A stretch of DNA of 47,668 nt from UCB3 sp964415605 (GCA_964415605.1 CAYQBA010000009.1:1-47668), one strand, 5' to 3'. Counted from the first letter of the stretch, positions 8,485 through 17,477 are shown. Translations and numbers: made by a program. Notes: generated from the letters alone by a model not told the origin.

Positions 8485-10284
8485 ATGCGAATGGAGTCGA
8501 GGCGTGCCGGAGCCCGACGGGGCGTGCCGGCCCTGGCCGTGATCGCGGCGATCGGTGCCCCCATGGTGTTCGCCGCGGTGCTCGCCGGGCCCGCGCCGGC
8601 GCTGGCGCAGCCCACGGCCCCAGCCGCCACCGATGCCGGTGCCGGCGCCGCGCGCATCATCGCCGCCTTCGACGCCATCGGCGAGCGGGCGGCCGAAGGT
8701 GCGTGGCAGCGCGCGGACGCGGCCTACAACGAGGCCCTCGCCGCGATCGATGGCGAGCGGCCGGCGCTGGAGGCCGCCCTCGGCGACCCCGCCAGGGTCG
8801 CGCTGGCGGACGCCGAACGGCTGCTGCCGGATCTCGAGGCCGCGTTGACCGACGAGGACTTGGTCCGGCTCAACATCGCCATCGCCGCCATCCAGGCCCG
8901 GATCGGCGCGTTGGCGCCCGGTGTGACGCTGACCGCCGTACCCGCGTCGATCGCCGACACCGTCCTGGCGTGGCGCGACGCGGTCGCGGCGGCGGTGGCG
9001 AAGGGCCGCGCCGGGCAGTGGATCGAGATGCGCAACGCGATGATCGAGGTCAACGACGACATCGCGCGGCAGGCCGATCCCGTGGTCCGGGCCGCGCCGG
9101 GCGCTCAGGGGGCCATGGACCGGGCACGGATCTTCGGGCAGCGCCTCTTCATCGCCGCCCTCGACCAGTCGCCCGCCGACACCGACACCGGCGCGGCGTT
9201 GGTCGCCGAAGCCATCGACGCGATCCTCGTCCAGCTTGGAGCGCTGCCCGCGCCATCGCCGACGCCGAGCGGGGCGCAGGCGCGGTTCCGCGTCTTCGAG
9301 GTCCGCGCCGCCGCGGGCGAGATCGTCGCCGTGCCGATCCTCGGCCAGGCGATCCCCCAGATCGGGCTGGGCTCGCTTGACCTGCGGGTGCGGTGGAGCC
9401 CCACGGCGTTGCGGTTGGTGGATGTGGCGTGGGAGGCCGCGGCAGGCCGTATGGTCCGCGACGACGTGGCGGGGGTGGCGGCGCTGGTCCTGCCGCAGGC
9501 GCCGACCGGCCCCGCGGGCAACCCCATCCTGGCCACGCTCCAGTTCGAGGTGCGGTCCGGGACGGTGGAAGCGCGGCAGTACCTGCCGCGTGAGGAGGTC
9601 GCCGAGCTCGAGACGGCGATCTCCGATGCCCAGCGCCAGGTTCGGCTTGGCGACCTGCCCAAGACGGCCAAGGCGCTTGCCGGCGCCTACGCCATGCTTG
9701 CGGCGGGGCGTTCTCGACCCGACAGCCTGTATGCCCGCCTCGACCGGGCCGGGCTGGCCACGCCCTTGGCCGACCGCGTTCTGGCCGTTTTGGACCTGGC
9801 CATCGCACCGGCCGAAGCCGACCGCATCCTGGTGGGGCTCGACGAGCTCCAGGATGCGTGGACGGCCACGCAGGCCGGGTATCTGACGGCCATCACGGCC
9901 GTGGTCGACGTCCCGGTCAGCCTCGACGTCATCGGCGCCACCGATACGCTTGGCGGCCGGCTCGCCCTCATGGCGCCCCTCGACGGCGGCGTGGTCGTGA
10001 CGTCCGCCGCGGTTCCCGACGGCGGCACGTCGACGACCGCCGCGCCGGCAACCGCGCCCCCGGCGGTCGCGCCGGCCGCCGCCGCGGGCGCGACGGTGCC
10101 CAGCCTGGTGATCACCGGCACCGTGCCCGCGGGGGGCGGCGGCCAGGGCCGCGGCGGGAGCCCGGCACCTGGGTTCCCCAGGGCCGTCGTCGTGATGCTG
10201 GTCGCCGCGTTCGCGATCGGCGGCGCCGCGGCGGCCTGGGCGAGCCGGCGCGGCGCCGCTCAGGACGGCCGCGACGCCGGGTGA
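8485..10284 (+). CDS. Secreted, membrane-anchored cohesin-like protein
   Basis: The 599-residue protein has an N-terminal signal (positively charged start, hydrophobic core, PAPALAQ cleavage region). An Ala-rich helical region follows to about residue 260. A beta domain at about 265-370 resembles cohesin domains, with FEVRAAAGEIVAVPI, LDLRVRWSPTALRLVDV and PILATLQFEV. A second helical region follows, then a Pro/Ala/Thr linker and a C-terminal membrane segment (VVVMLVAAFAIGGAAAAW) ending in SRR. The arrangement suggests an extracellular protein held by its C-terminus. Cohesin-like domains occur outside cellulosomes, so no dockerin partner is implied. GGAGGGGGAG precedes ATG 8485. Confidence 0.78.
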   Translation: MRMESRRAGARRGVPALAVIAAIGAPMVFAAVLAGPAPALAQPTAPAATDAGAGAARIIAAFDAIGERAAEGAWQRADAAYNEALAAIDGERPALEAALGDPARVALADAERLLPDLEAALTDEDLVRLNIAIAAIQARIGALAPGVTLTAVPASIADTVLAWRDAVAAAVAKGRAGQWIEMRNAMIEVNDDIARQADPVVRAAPGAQGAMDRARIFGQRLFIAALDQSPADTDTGAALVAEAIDAILVQLGALPAPSPTPSGAQARFRVFEVRAAAGEIVAVPILGQAIPQIGLGSLDLRVRWSPTALRLVDVAWEAAAGRMVRDDVAGVAALVLPQAPTGPAGNPILATLQFEVRSGTVEARQYLPREEVAELETAISDAQRQVRLGDLPKTAKALAGAYAMLAAGRSRPDSLYARLDRAGLATPLADRVLAVLDLAIAPAEADRILVGLDELQDAWTATQAGYLTAITAVVDVPVSLDVIGATDTLGGRLALMAPLDGGVVVTSAAVPDGGTSTTAAPATAPPAVAPAAAAGATVPSLVITGTVPAGGGGQGRGGSPAPGFPRAVVVMLVAAFAIGGAAAAWASRRGAAQDGRDAG

Positions 10285-10327
10285 CGGTGCGGTCCGGCCA
10301 TGGTCATCTGGCTGGCGGGTGACCGCG

Positions 10328-11008
10328 TCAGCCCGCGACGTCGTCCGCGTTGAGCGTCTCGAGCGATCCGGTCACCATGTAGATCACGCGCTCGGCCAGG
10401 TTCGACGCCAGATCGCCGAACCGCTCGAGCTCGCGGGCTGCGCGCAGGACGAGGTACACGGCTTCGATCCGCTCGGCCTCGCTGACCTCGGCCGTGCGGC
10501 CGAGGATATGCTGGAACACCCGTGTGTACAACCGGTCGACGCTCTCCTCCTGGGCGGCGATGGTGCGGGCCAGCGGGACGTTGTCGTGGGCGTAGGCGAG
10601 CATCGTCTCCCGCAACATGTGCTTCACGGCATGCCCCATCTGGGCGATCTCCGGCGGAAGCTGCTCGGCCGGCGTGCGCTGGAGATGGCGCACGACCGTG
10701 GCAATGCCCTTGGCCTGGTCGCCCATCCGCTCGAGGTCGGTGATCATGTTCATCGCCGCCACCACGCTGCGCAGGTCGCGCGCGGCGGGCTGCTGGGTCA
10801 CCAACAGCCCGATGCACACCTGCTCGATGTCGAAGCGGGCCCGGTTGACCTTCTGATCCAGGTCGCGCACCTCGCGCGCGAGCACGGGGTCGCGTGCCTC
10901 GAGGGCGCGCAGCGCCAGGTCGAGCTCGGCCTCGACGAGGCTCGCCATCGCCAGCACGTCGTCGCGGAGCGCGTCGAGCTTTCGGTCAAACCGTTCGCGC
11001 AAGCTCAT
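10328..11008 (-). CDS. phoU: Phosphate transport regulator PhoU (operon 1)
   Basis: The 226-residue PhoU is predicted to form two three-helix bundles. PhoU links the Pst transporter to the PhoR kinase and damps the Pho response when phosphate is plentiful. Conserved metal-site motifs are visible as DLERMGDQAKGIA in the first repeat and RELERFGDLASNLAERV in the second. The start MSLRERFDRKL is at 11008; the longer open frame upstream is a shadow of pstB. It is the last gene of operon 1, 41 bases after the second pstB. A second PhoU lies in operon 2. Confidence 0.93.
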   Translation of the reverse strand: MSLRERFDRKLDALRDDVLAMASLVEAELDLALRALEARDPVLAREVRDLDQKVNRARFDIEQVCIGLLVTQQPAARDLRSVVAAMNMITDLERMGDQAKGIATVVRHLQRTPAEQLPPEIAQMGHAVKHMLRETMLAYAHDNVPLARTIAAQEESVDRLYTRVFQHILGRTAEVSEAERIEAVYLVLRAARELERFGDLASNLAERVIYMVTGSLETLNADDVAG

Positions 11009-11049
11009 CCCCAGCCTCCCGTGGCGTGATGTTCGGTCGCCGGGGCGGA

Positions 11050-11805
11050 TTACCCTCGGCGGCCCGTGATGTAGGCTTCGGTCAGCGGGTCGTGCGGTGC
11101 CCGGAAGAGCGCGCCGGTCGGCCCGAACTCCACGAGCCGGCCGAGCCAGAAGAAGCCCGTCTGGTGCGACACGCGCGCCGCCTGCTGCATGTTGTGCGTG
11201 ACGATCACGATCGTGTAGTCGTTGGCCAGCGACTGCATCAGGTCCTCGACCCGCAGCGTGGCCACGGGGTCCAGCGCCGAGCACGGCTCGTCCATGAGGA
11301 TCACCTCTGGCTTGACCGCGATCGCCCGCGCGATGCACAGCCGCTGCTGCTGCCCGGGGTTGAGCGCCTGCGCCGGGTCGTTCAGGCGGTGCTTGACGTC
11401 GTCCCACACGGCGGCGCCGCGCAGGCTCTCCTCGACGATCGCGTCGAGGTCCTTGGCCCGGCCCAGGCCGAGCACCCGGGGACCGAAAGCCACGTTGTCG
11501 TAGATGCTTTGCGGGAACGGGTTCGGCCGCTGGAAGACCATGCCCACGCGCTGCCGCAGGGCCGTCACGTCGACGTCGGGGGCGTAGATGTCGTCGCCGT
11601 CGAGCAGGATCTTGCCGGTGGCACGGGTGCCAGCAATGGTGTCGTTCATCCGGTTGAGGCAGCGCAGGAACGTCGACTTGCCGCATCCCGACGGCCCGAT
11701 GAGGGCCGTGATCTGGTTCCGGGGGATGAGGAGATCGAGGTCGATCAGCGCATGGAAGTCGCGATAGAAGAAGTCGAAGCCGTGGATCTCGATCTTGGGG
11801 GTCAT
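11050..11805 (-). CDS. pstB: Phosphate ABC transporter ATPase with degenerate signature motif
   Basis: The 251-residue PstB homolog has an intact Walker A (GPSGCGKST, residues 37-45), Q-loop (VFQRPNPFP, Gln92), Walker B (VILMDEPCSALDP, Asp172/Glu173) and H-loop (VTHNMQQ, His204). The ABC signature that should be LSGGQ reads LNPGQ (residues 148-152, bases 11350-11364), with Ser changed to Asn and Gly to Pro. In ABC dimers the signature of one subunit completes the ATP site of the other. A homodimer of this protein should therefore bind ATP poorly at both sites. Its upstream neighbour has the opposite pattern of defects, pointing to a PstB heterodimer. The gene lies between the other pstB (16-base gap) and phoU1. 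Confidence 0.93.
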   Translation of the reverse strand: MTPKIEIHGFDFFYRDFHALIDLDLLIPRNQITALIGPSGCGKSTFLRCLNRMNDTIAGTRATGKILLDGDDIYAPDVDVTALRQRVGMVFQRPNPFPQSIYDNVAFGPRVLGLGRAKDLDAIVEESLRGAAVWDDVKHRLNDPAQALNPGQQQRLCIARAIAVKPEVILMDEPCSALDPVATLRVEDLMQSLANDYTIVIVTHNMQQAARVSHQTGFFWLGRLVEFGPTGALFRAPHDPLTEAYITGRRG

Positions 11806-11821
11806 GGGCGCCTCGCGAGCC

Positions 11822-12601
11822 TCAGCCGAACCGGCCGCTGATGTAGTCTTCGGTGCGCTTGTGGCGTGGGTTGACGAACAACTCGCGCGCCGGGCCGGCT
11901 TCGACCAGCTCGCCGTCCAGGAGAAACGCGGCGCTGTCCGCGACCCGCGCGGCCTGCTGCACGCTGTGCGGCACCATGACGATCGTGTAGCGCTGCTTGA
12001 GCGCGTCGAGCGACTCCTCGACCGCCGCCGTCGAGAGCGGGTCGAGGCCCGAGGTGGGGTTGTCGAGGATGATCACCTCGGGCTCGAGCGCGAGGCTGCG
12101 CGCCAGGCAAAGCCGCTGCTGCTGGCCGCCGGAGAGCGCGAAGGCCGAGCGATCGAGCCGGTCCTTGACCTCGTCCCACAGCGCCGCCTGGCGCAGCGAC
12201 TGCTCGACGCGCGCCTCGAGCGCCGCCGGGTCGCGCATGCCGGCCATGCGCAGGCCGAACGTCAGGTTGGACCGGATGCTCCCGGGCAATGGCGTGGGCA
12301 TGGCGAAGACCATCCCGATGCGCCGGCGCAGGTCGGTCACGTCGACGCCGCGCGCGAAGATGTCGTCGCCGTTGAAGTGCACACTGCCTTGCTGCCGGGT
12401 GCCGCCGATGAGGTCCGACAGCCGGTTGAGCAGGCGCAGCAGCGTGGTCTTGCCGGCGCGCGCCGGGCCGAACAGCACGAAGAGCTGGCGGGGGGCGATG
12501 TCGACGCTGATGTCGCGCAGCGCCTCGGTGCCGTCGGCGTACGTGAAGTAGAGCTGGCGAATCGAGATCGCGGGCGGCGGGGGCCCGGGGTCCGCGGTCA
12601 T
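11822..12601 (-). CDS. pstB: Phosphate ABC transporter ATPase paralog lacking the catalytic Glu
   Basis: The 259-residue PstB paralog has Walker A GPARAGKTT (from residue 45) and a perfect signature LSGGQQQRL (156-164). The catalytic glutamate after the Walker B aspartate is replaced by asparagine (VIILDNPTSGLDP, Asn181, codon at 12059-12061). The Q-loop glutamine is alanine (VFAMPTPLP, Ala100). The H-loop histidine is kept (VPHSVQQ). Alone it should bind but hardly hydrolyse ATP. It follows pstA1 by four bases and precedes the other pstB. The C-terminus RTEDYISGRFG is typically PstB. Relaxed paralogs arising by duplication would not be expected to complement each other's defects as neatly as these two do. 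Confidence 0.9.
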   Translation of the reverse strand: MTADPGPPPPAISIRQLYFTYADGTEALRDISVDIAPRQLFVLFGPARAGKTTLLRLLNRLSDLIGGTRQQGSVHFNGDDIFARGVDVTDLRRRIGMVFAMPTPLPGSIRSNLTFGLRMAGMRDPAALEARVEQSLRQAALWDEVKDRLDRSAFALSGGQQQRLCLARSLALEPEVIILDNPTSGLDPLSTAAVEESLDALKQRYTIVMVPHSVQQAARVADSAAFLLDGELVEAGPARELFVNPRHKRTEDYISGRFG

Positions 12602-12605
12602 GGGA

Positions 12606-13451
12606 TCACCACTCGCGCCGGCGGCGCATGCGCGTGCGGATGAGCGTGGCGGCCAGCGTCATCGACAGCACGAGCAGGAGCAGCACCAGCGCCGTGCCGT
12701 ACTGCATGCCCAGCGGCATGCCGGGCACCTGGGTCGAGATGACATAAAGATGATAAGGCAGCGCCATCGTCTGGTCGAAGACGCTGCGCGGCAGCTCGGG
12801 CAGGTAGAACGCCGCGACCGTGAAGAGGATCGGGGCGGTCTCGCCGGCGGCGCGGCCCAGGCCGAGGATCACCCCGGTGAGGATCCCGGGTAGGGCGTGC
12901 GGCAGCACGTGGTGCCGGATGGTCTGCCAGCGGGTGGCGCCGAGGCTCAGGCTGACCGTGCGGAACTGGTCCGGCACCGCCCGGATGGCCTCTTCGGCCG
13001 TGCTGATGACCACCGGCAGCGTCATGATGCCGAGCGTCAGCGCGCCGGCGACGATCGACGTCCCGAAGCGCAGGAAGAGCACGAACGCGCCCAGGCCGAA
13101 AAGGCCGTAGACGATGGACGGGATCCCGGCCAGGTTGACGATGGCCAGGCGCACGGCGCGCGTCAGCCGGTTGTCGCCGGCGTACTCGGCCAGGAAGATG
13201 GCGGCGCCGATGCCGGCCGGGAGGGTGACGACCGCGGTGCCCGCGGCCAGGACCAGCGTGCCGAAGAGCGCGGGCATGATCCCGCCGGCGCGCATGCCGT
13301 CCCGCGGCGCCTGGGTCAGGAACGCCCAGTCCACGGTGCCGATGCCGTGCGCCACCACGTAGCCGATGACGAGGATGATCGGGATGATGACCAGGATGGA
13401 CACCGCCGTGATGGCGCGGACCGCCAAGGTGTGGGTCTGCTGGCGCGTCAC
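12606..13451 (-). CDS. pstA: Phosphate ABC transporter permease PstA (operon 1)
   Basis: The 281-residue inner-membrane permease has about six hydrophobic segments and the ABC-coupling EAA-type motif around EEAIRAVPDQFRTVSLSLGA. The conserved PstA sequence GATRWQTIRHHVLPHALPG and then GRAAGETAPILFT follow. With PstC it forms the channel for phosphate delivered by PstS. The GTG start overlaps the pstC1 stop as GTGA, so translation is probably coupled. The longer open frame upstream is a pstC shadow. Its first external loop is short (about 30 residues), unlike PstA of operon 2. Confidence 0.93.
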   Translation of the reverse strand: MTRQQTHTLAVRAITAVSILVIIPIILVIGYVVAHGIGTVDWAFLTQAPRDGMRAGGIMPALFGTLVLAAGTAVVTLPAGIGAAIFLAEYAGDNRLTRAVRLAIVNLAGIPSIVYGLFGLGAFVLFLRFGTSIVAGALTLGIMTLPVVISTAEEAIRAVPDQFRTVSLSLGATRWQTIRHHVLPHALPGILTGVILGLGRAAGETAPILFTVAAFYLPELPRSVFDQTMALPYHLYVISTQVPGMPLGMQYGTALVLLLLVLSMTLAATLIRTRMRRRREW

Positions 13452-14395
13452 AGCTGCCCCCGCCGGCGCGGCCCGTCGCCGGCGCCGATGAGCCGGCCGG
13501 CCAGGTAGTTGATGCCGAACGTGATCACGAAGAGCACCACGCCGATGGCGAAGAGCGTGCTGTAGTGCAGGCTGCCGCGCTGGACCTCCCCCATCTCCGC
13601 GGCGATGGTCGCGGTCATGGTCCGCACCGGCTGCAGGAACAGGCCCGGTCCGAGCGCGGGGATGTTGGCCGCGTTTCCGGTGACCATCATCACGGCCATG
13701 GTCTCGCCGATGGCACGGCCGATCCCCAGCATGACGGCGATGACGATCCCGCTGCGCGCGGCCGGCAGGACGACGCGCCAGATGGTCTGCCACTGGGTGG
13801 CGCCGATGGCGAGCGCCCCGTCGCGGTAGGCCTTGGGCACGGCGTACAGCGCATCCTCCGAGATGCTGATGATGGTCGGCAAGGCCATGTACGCCAGGAT
13901 GAGCGAGCCGGTGAGGGCGGTCAGGCCGGTGGTGGCGCCGGTGTGCTGCACGAGCGGGGCCAGCGCCACCCAGCCGACGAAGCCGAGGACGATGGACGGG
14001 ATGCCCGCCAGCACCTCGATGATCGGCTTGAGGACCTCGCGCTGCGACGGCGGCGCGAGCTCGCCGAGGTAGATGGCCGTGATCAGCCCGAGCGGCACCG
14101 CGATGACGACGGACCCGACCGTGACGACGAGCGAGCCCACGATGAGCGGCAGGAACCCGAACAGGTCTTCGATCGGGTACCAGCGGGTGCCCATGAGCTG
14201 CCTGAGCGGGATGTCGAGGAACGCCGCGGTGCTCTCGCGCAGCAGGAACAGGAAGATCAGGGCGACGATGACGACGGTGGACACGCCGGCGAGGCCGATC
14301 GCGCCCTCGATCACGCGCTCGCCGAGGTGGCGGGATGGGCGGGCGACCGGCGGCGCCGGGGGCCGATCCACCGGAGCGGGCGGCACGCGGCTCAT
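13448..14395 (-). CDS. pstC: Phosphate ABC transporter permease PstC (operon 1)
   Basis: The 315-residue permease has a Pro-rich cytoplasmic N-terminus (PPAPVDRPPAPPVARPS) and six predicted membrane segments. The EAA-type loop is SEDALYAVPKAYRDGALAIGATQWQ (about 25 residues, bridging to the ATPase), followed by GIGRAIGETMAVMMVTGN, a strong PstC signature. It pairs with PstA1 and the two adjacent PstB proteins. The ATG overlaps the pstS1 stop (ATGA) and the end overlaps pstA1 (GTGA), so pstS1-C1-A1 are one tightly coupled translation unit. Confidence 0.93.
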   Translation of the reverse strand: MSRVPPAPVDRPPAPPVARPSRHLGERVIEGAIGLAGVSTVVIVALIFLFLLRESTAAFLDIPLRQLMGTRWYPIEDLFGFLPLIVGSLVVTVGSVVIAVPLGLITAIYLGELAPPSQREVLKPIIEVLAGIPSIVLGFVGWVALAPLVQHTGATTGLTALTGSLILAYMALPTIISISEDALYAVPKAYRDGALAIGATQWQTIWRVVLPAARSGIVIAVMLGIGRAIGETMAVMMVTGNAANIPALGPGLFLQPVRTMTATIAAEMGEVQRGSLHYSTLFAIGVVLFVITFGINYLAGRLIGAGDGPRRRGQL

Positions 14396-15336
14396 GGCGC
14401 CCCCCGACCGGTGCCGGCTGGCAACGGCACGAAGCCGAGGTCGGCGACGATGCGTTGGCCGTCCGGTCCGCGCACCCAGTCCAGGTAGGTCGCGATGGCG
14501 CCGACCGGCGGCTGGGCGGTGTACATGTAAAGGCTGCGCGCGATCGGATAGCTCCCGTCGGCCCCGCTGGCGACGCTCGGCGCGACGTACGGCGAGGCGG
14601 CGTCGCGCGCCACGGCCACGAGCTTCTCGTGGGCGGGGTTGACGTAGCCCAGGCCGTCGTAGCCGATGGCGTTCGGGTTGCGCTGCACCTCGCTGGTGAT
14701 GCCGACGGACGACGGCATCAACAGGGTTTGCGGGGCGAAGATGTCGGTGCTCTCGGCATCGCCCTTGCGCACGACCTCCTCGAGGAAGTACACGTGCGTG
14801 CCAGAGTTGGTCTCGCGCGACACGAGCACGACCGGCGCGTCGCGCCCGCCGACGTCGCGCCAGTTGGTCACCCGGCCGCTGAAAAGGTCGGCCAGCTGGT
14901 CGAGGGTCAGCCGGTCGACGGGGTTCGAGGGATGCACGACGACGGCGAGCGCGTCGATCGCGACGACGAACTCCTGCGGGTCCATCCCCTTGGCCTTGGC
15001 CTCGTCGATCTCCGCCGCCTTCATCTCGCGGCTGGCGTTGGCGATGTCGACCGTGCCGTTGATGAGGGCGGCGATGCCGGTTCCGGAGCCGCCACCCGTG
15101 ACGGCGATCGACACGTCGGGCGCCACTTCGCGGTAGGCTTCCGCCCAGGCCAGGGCGAGGTTGACGAGGGTGTCCGAGCCCTTGTTTTGGATGGCGCGCG
15201 CGGTGCCCGCCGGCGCGCGGTCGGCCGCCTCGCCGGTGCCGGAGCGGCAGCCCGCCGACAGCGGTGCGCCGATCGACACGGCGATGGCGATGGCGGCCAC
15301 GGGCAGCCGGCGCGGCGTCAATCGGCGGGCTGCCAT
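14392..15336 (-). CDS. pstS: Phosphate-binding lipoprotein PstS (operon 1)
   Basis: The 314-residue protein starts with a twin-basic lipoprotein signal ending in the lipobox LSAGC (lipidated Cys30). The mature part has PstS phosphate-loop motifs: NKGSDTLVNLA, TGGGSGTGIAALINGTVDIANASREM, and SRETNSGTHVYFLEEV. It captures phosphate outside the membrane for PstC1/PstA1. The frame is open further upstream to 15516, but ATG 15336 gives a proper lipoprotein signal and is preferred. It is the first gene of operon 1. I found no PHO-box-like repeat upstream, in contrast with pstS2. Confidence 0.93.
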   Translation of the reverse strand: MAARRLTPRRLPVAAIAIAVSIGAPLSAGCRSGTGEAADRAPAGTARAIQNKGSDTLVNLALAWAEAYREVAPDVSIAVTGGGSGTGIAALINGTVDIANASREMKAAEIDEAKAKGMDPQEFVVAIDALAVVVHPSNPVDRLTLDQLADLFSGRVTNWRDVGGRDAPVVLVSRETNSGTHVYFLEEVVRKGDAESTDIFAPQTLLMPSSVGITSEVQRNPNAIGYDGLGYVNPAHEKLVAVARDAASPYVAPSVASGADGSYPIARSLYMYTAQPPVGAIATYLDWVRGPDGQRIVADLGFVPLPAGTGRGAP

Positions 15337-15753
15337 GCGACGCGCGCATGTCTTCGCGACGGCTGGGCCGGGCAGAGGCGGGCATGGCGCAGATTGGGGA
15401 GCGTACGACATCGAGATGGGCCACTCGGTCGGTTCGTACGTGCCCGCGATCGCCGTGGCACGCCGGCGGCTATCGTAGTCGGATGCCCGGCGCGCGTCAA
15501 GGCCGCGCGGGCGCAACGGATCGTCCCAGCCGCCGGCGATGCCGAATTCCGGCGCTGTCGCACCCTTCGGGCGCCAGGGCCGTTAATAGAGATGGGAGAT
15601 CCGGCGCGACGTCCGGCATCTCGCCCTGCGCCGTGGCCGCACGGCGCCCGCCTGGCCGCCTGGATCAGCCGCGGCGGCATCACGCAAGCCGCCCGATGGA
15701 CGCAAACGGTCCGCCGGCGCATCGCTCGGTCGACCAACACACAGGGGGATAGC
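15337..15753. other. Intergenic region between divergent pstS1 and the kelch gene
   Basis: This 417-base stretch should hold the divergent promoters of operon 1 (minus strand) and the kelch gene (plus strand). I see no gene. A lone GTTAAT at about 15583 and a CTATCGTAG near 15470 are the only AT-rich spots. No TTGACA/TATAAT pair and no phased TTNACC repeats are visible on either strand. Confidence 0.5.
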
Positions 15754-17403
15754 ATGAAACAACGTTGGTTGAGTCTCGCGGGCTCGGGACTCGCCGTCGC
15801 CGCGGTGCTTGCGGCATGGTCCGTCGCCGGCCACGGCGCGCCGCGGCCGACCGCCCACGCGCAAGCCGCCACACCAGCGTCGCCGACGGCCACCGCCGTT
15901 CCGGTCGGCGGCCGGCTCCAGGCCGACAACGCGTGCTACGTGCGCTTGCCGGACCTCCCGCGGGCGGTCTACGGCGGCTTTGGCGCCTACAACGACGAGA
16001 CCGGCGTCCTGACGTTCGCCGGCGGGGCCGAGAAGCGGTCGGAAGAGAACACGATCGCGTACTACGACCTGTACGCGATGAAGCTCGACGGGCGGGCCGG
16101 CGGCTGGACGCGGATCCCCTACGAAGGGAACGCCGTCGGCTACCTGCGCGACGTCGACCGCGGCTGCCGCGAGATGTCGAGCGTCCGGGTGAGCGCCTCG
16201 CGCTGGCTGTCGGTGCTCGGCAAGGACGGGTGCGACGGCACGACCCGACGCCGCGGCGACATCAAGGAGCTGTCGGTCGGCGCGAGCGCCTCGGCCGCCG
16301 GCGTGCGCTGGCGGGCCGGCAGCGCCATCGAAGGCGCCGTGCCCTGGGAGCTCGACAGCGGGCGCCGCGAACTGGCGCGCACGTTCGCCGCCTACGACAC
16401 CCAGCGCGGCCGGCTGGTGTTCGGACAGGGCACGTTCAACGACAAGCGGGCCGAGACCACCCGCGAGGAGATCTACGCGGCGTCGAGCTACGGCGGCGCG
16501 CAGTGGAAGGTCAACCTGCTCCTGCCCGGCGGCCCGATCCCCGCCCGGCGCTACGGCAGCTGCGCGGCGTACGTCAACGACCCCGACACGGGGGTGGACG
16601 GCGTGATCGTCGTCGGCGGGCAGGAGGGCCAGCCGCCGGGCACCGGCGCGCAGACGTACAAGGAAGTGTGGTGGCTGGACTTCTCGCGGACGGCGAGCGG
16701 CGAGTGGTCGAACATCACGGCCCGGTTTGCGAACATGGACGACTACGGCGCGCGGCGCGAGGGCGCCTGCGCCTACAACCCGGCCACCAAGACGCTCTAC
16801 ACGTGGTTCGGCCGCGGCAGCTCGGGCATCCCCGACGGCGCCAGCCGCACGGTGGGCCTGTGGCGGGTGAACCTGTCCCAGCTGGCCGACGCCGCCGCGC
16901 CGCTGACGTGGGAGCGCCTGGCCAAGGACAACATGAAGGGCGTCGGCGCCGGCGGCCGGCGGTCCATCCCGAACGTCTACGATTGGCGGAACAACCGCCT
17001 GTTCGTGATGGCCGGCCGAGGCGGTTCGGAGGAGCTCGACGAGTTCGCCGAGGTATGGGCGCTGTATCCCGACGTGACGGGCGAGGCGTGCGCCAACCTC
17101 GATCCGTACGCGCCGTTCGGGTCCGGCGTTCCCACCGCCACGCCCGCCCCCGTGCCGACCGCCACCCCGGTTCCCGGCGTCGTGGCGCAGGCCTGCCCCG
17201 ACCTCGATCGCGTGGTGCCGGCGGCCGTCATCAATGCCGCGCTGGCCAACCCGTCGACCGTCCTGGGCTGGGGGCAGCTCTGCACGCCCGGCCTGCCGCC
17301 GAGCCCGTCTAACACGTGGCGCAGTCACCTCACCCTCCAGAACCGCGCCGCCGCGTACCATCCGATCTTCAACGGCGTGGTGTTCAAGTGCGGGTGCCCA
17401 TGA
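15754..17403 (+). CDS. Secreted kelch-type beta-propeller protein
   Basis: The 549-residue protein starts MKQRWLSLAGSG with a signal peptide ending near AHAQA. It has a series of kelch-like blades: a Gly-rich turn, then a Trp one strand later. Examples are VLTFAGGAEKRSEEN...GGWTRI, LVFGQGTFNDKR, VIVVGGQEGQPPGT...VWWLDF, TLYTWFGRGSSG, and LFVMAGRGGSEE...VWALYPD. A TATPAPVPTATPVPG linker leads to a Cys-containing C-terminal module ending FKCGCP. It is probably a surface or secreted binding protein. CAGGGGGATAG precedes the ATG. It sits between the two divergent pst operons and is closed by a strong terminator, so it is its own transcription unit. Any role in phosphate scavenging is only a guess from position. 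Confidence 0.82.
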   Translation: MKQRWLSLAGSGLAVAAVLAAWSVAGHGAPRPTAHAQAATPASPTATAVPVGGRLQADNACYVRLPDLPRAVYGGFGAYNDETGVLTFAGGAEKRSEENTIAYYDLYAMKLDGRAGGWTRIPYEGNAVGYLRDVDRGCREMSSVRVSASRWLSVLGKDGCDGTTRRRGDIKELSVGASASAAGVRWRAGSAIEGAVPWELDSGRRELARTFAAYDTQRGRLVFGQGTFNDKRAETTREEIYAASSYGGAQWKVNLLLPGGPIPARRYGSCAAYVNDPDTGVDGVIVVGGQEGQPPGTGAQTYKEVWWLDFSRTASGEWSNITARFANMDDYGARREGACAYNPATKTLYTWFGRGSSGIPDGASRTVGLWRVNLSQLADAAAPLTWERLAKDNMKGVGAGGRRSIPNVYDWRNNRLFVMAGRGGSEELDEFAEVWALYPDVTGEACANLDPYAPFGSGVPTATPAPVPTATPVPGVVAQACPDLDRVVPAAVINAALANPSTVLGWGQLCTPGLPPSPSNTWRSHLTLQNRAAAYHPIFNGVVFKCGCP

Positions 17404-17439
17404 CCTGACCCGCGCCCGGGAGCATCGCGATCCTCGGCA

Positions 17440-17477
17440 CGGCCGGGGCCGGCGTTACGCCGGCCCCGGCCGTTTTT
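17440..17477 (+). terminator. Rho-independent terminator of the kelch gene
   Basis: A perfect 15-base-pair GC stem (17440-17454 with 17458-17472) around the loop TTA is followed by TTTTT. It lies 37 bases after the kelch stop codon and separates that gene from the pstS2 promoter region. Confidence 0.92.

Noticed and set aside
11009..11686. Upstream extension of the phoU1 frame
   Set aside because: The frame stays open through pstB, but the translation there is not PhoU-like. ATG 11008 begins the PhoU fold.
15337..15753. PHO box upstream of pstS1
   Set aside because: I looked on both strands for 11-base phased TTNACC-like repeats and found none.
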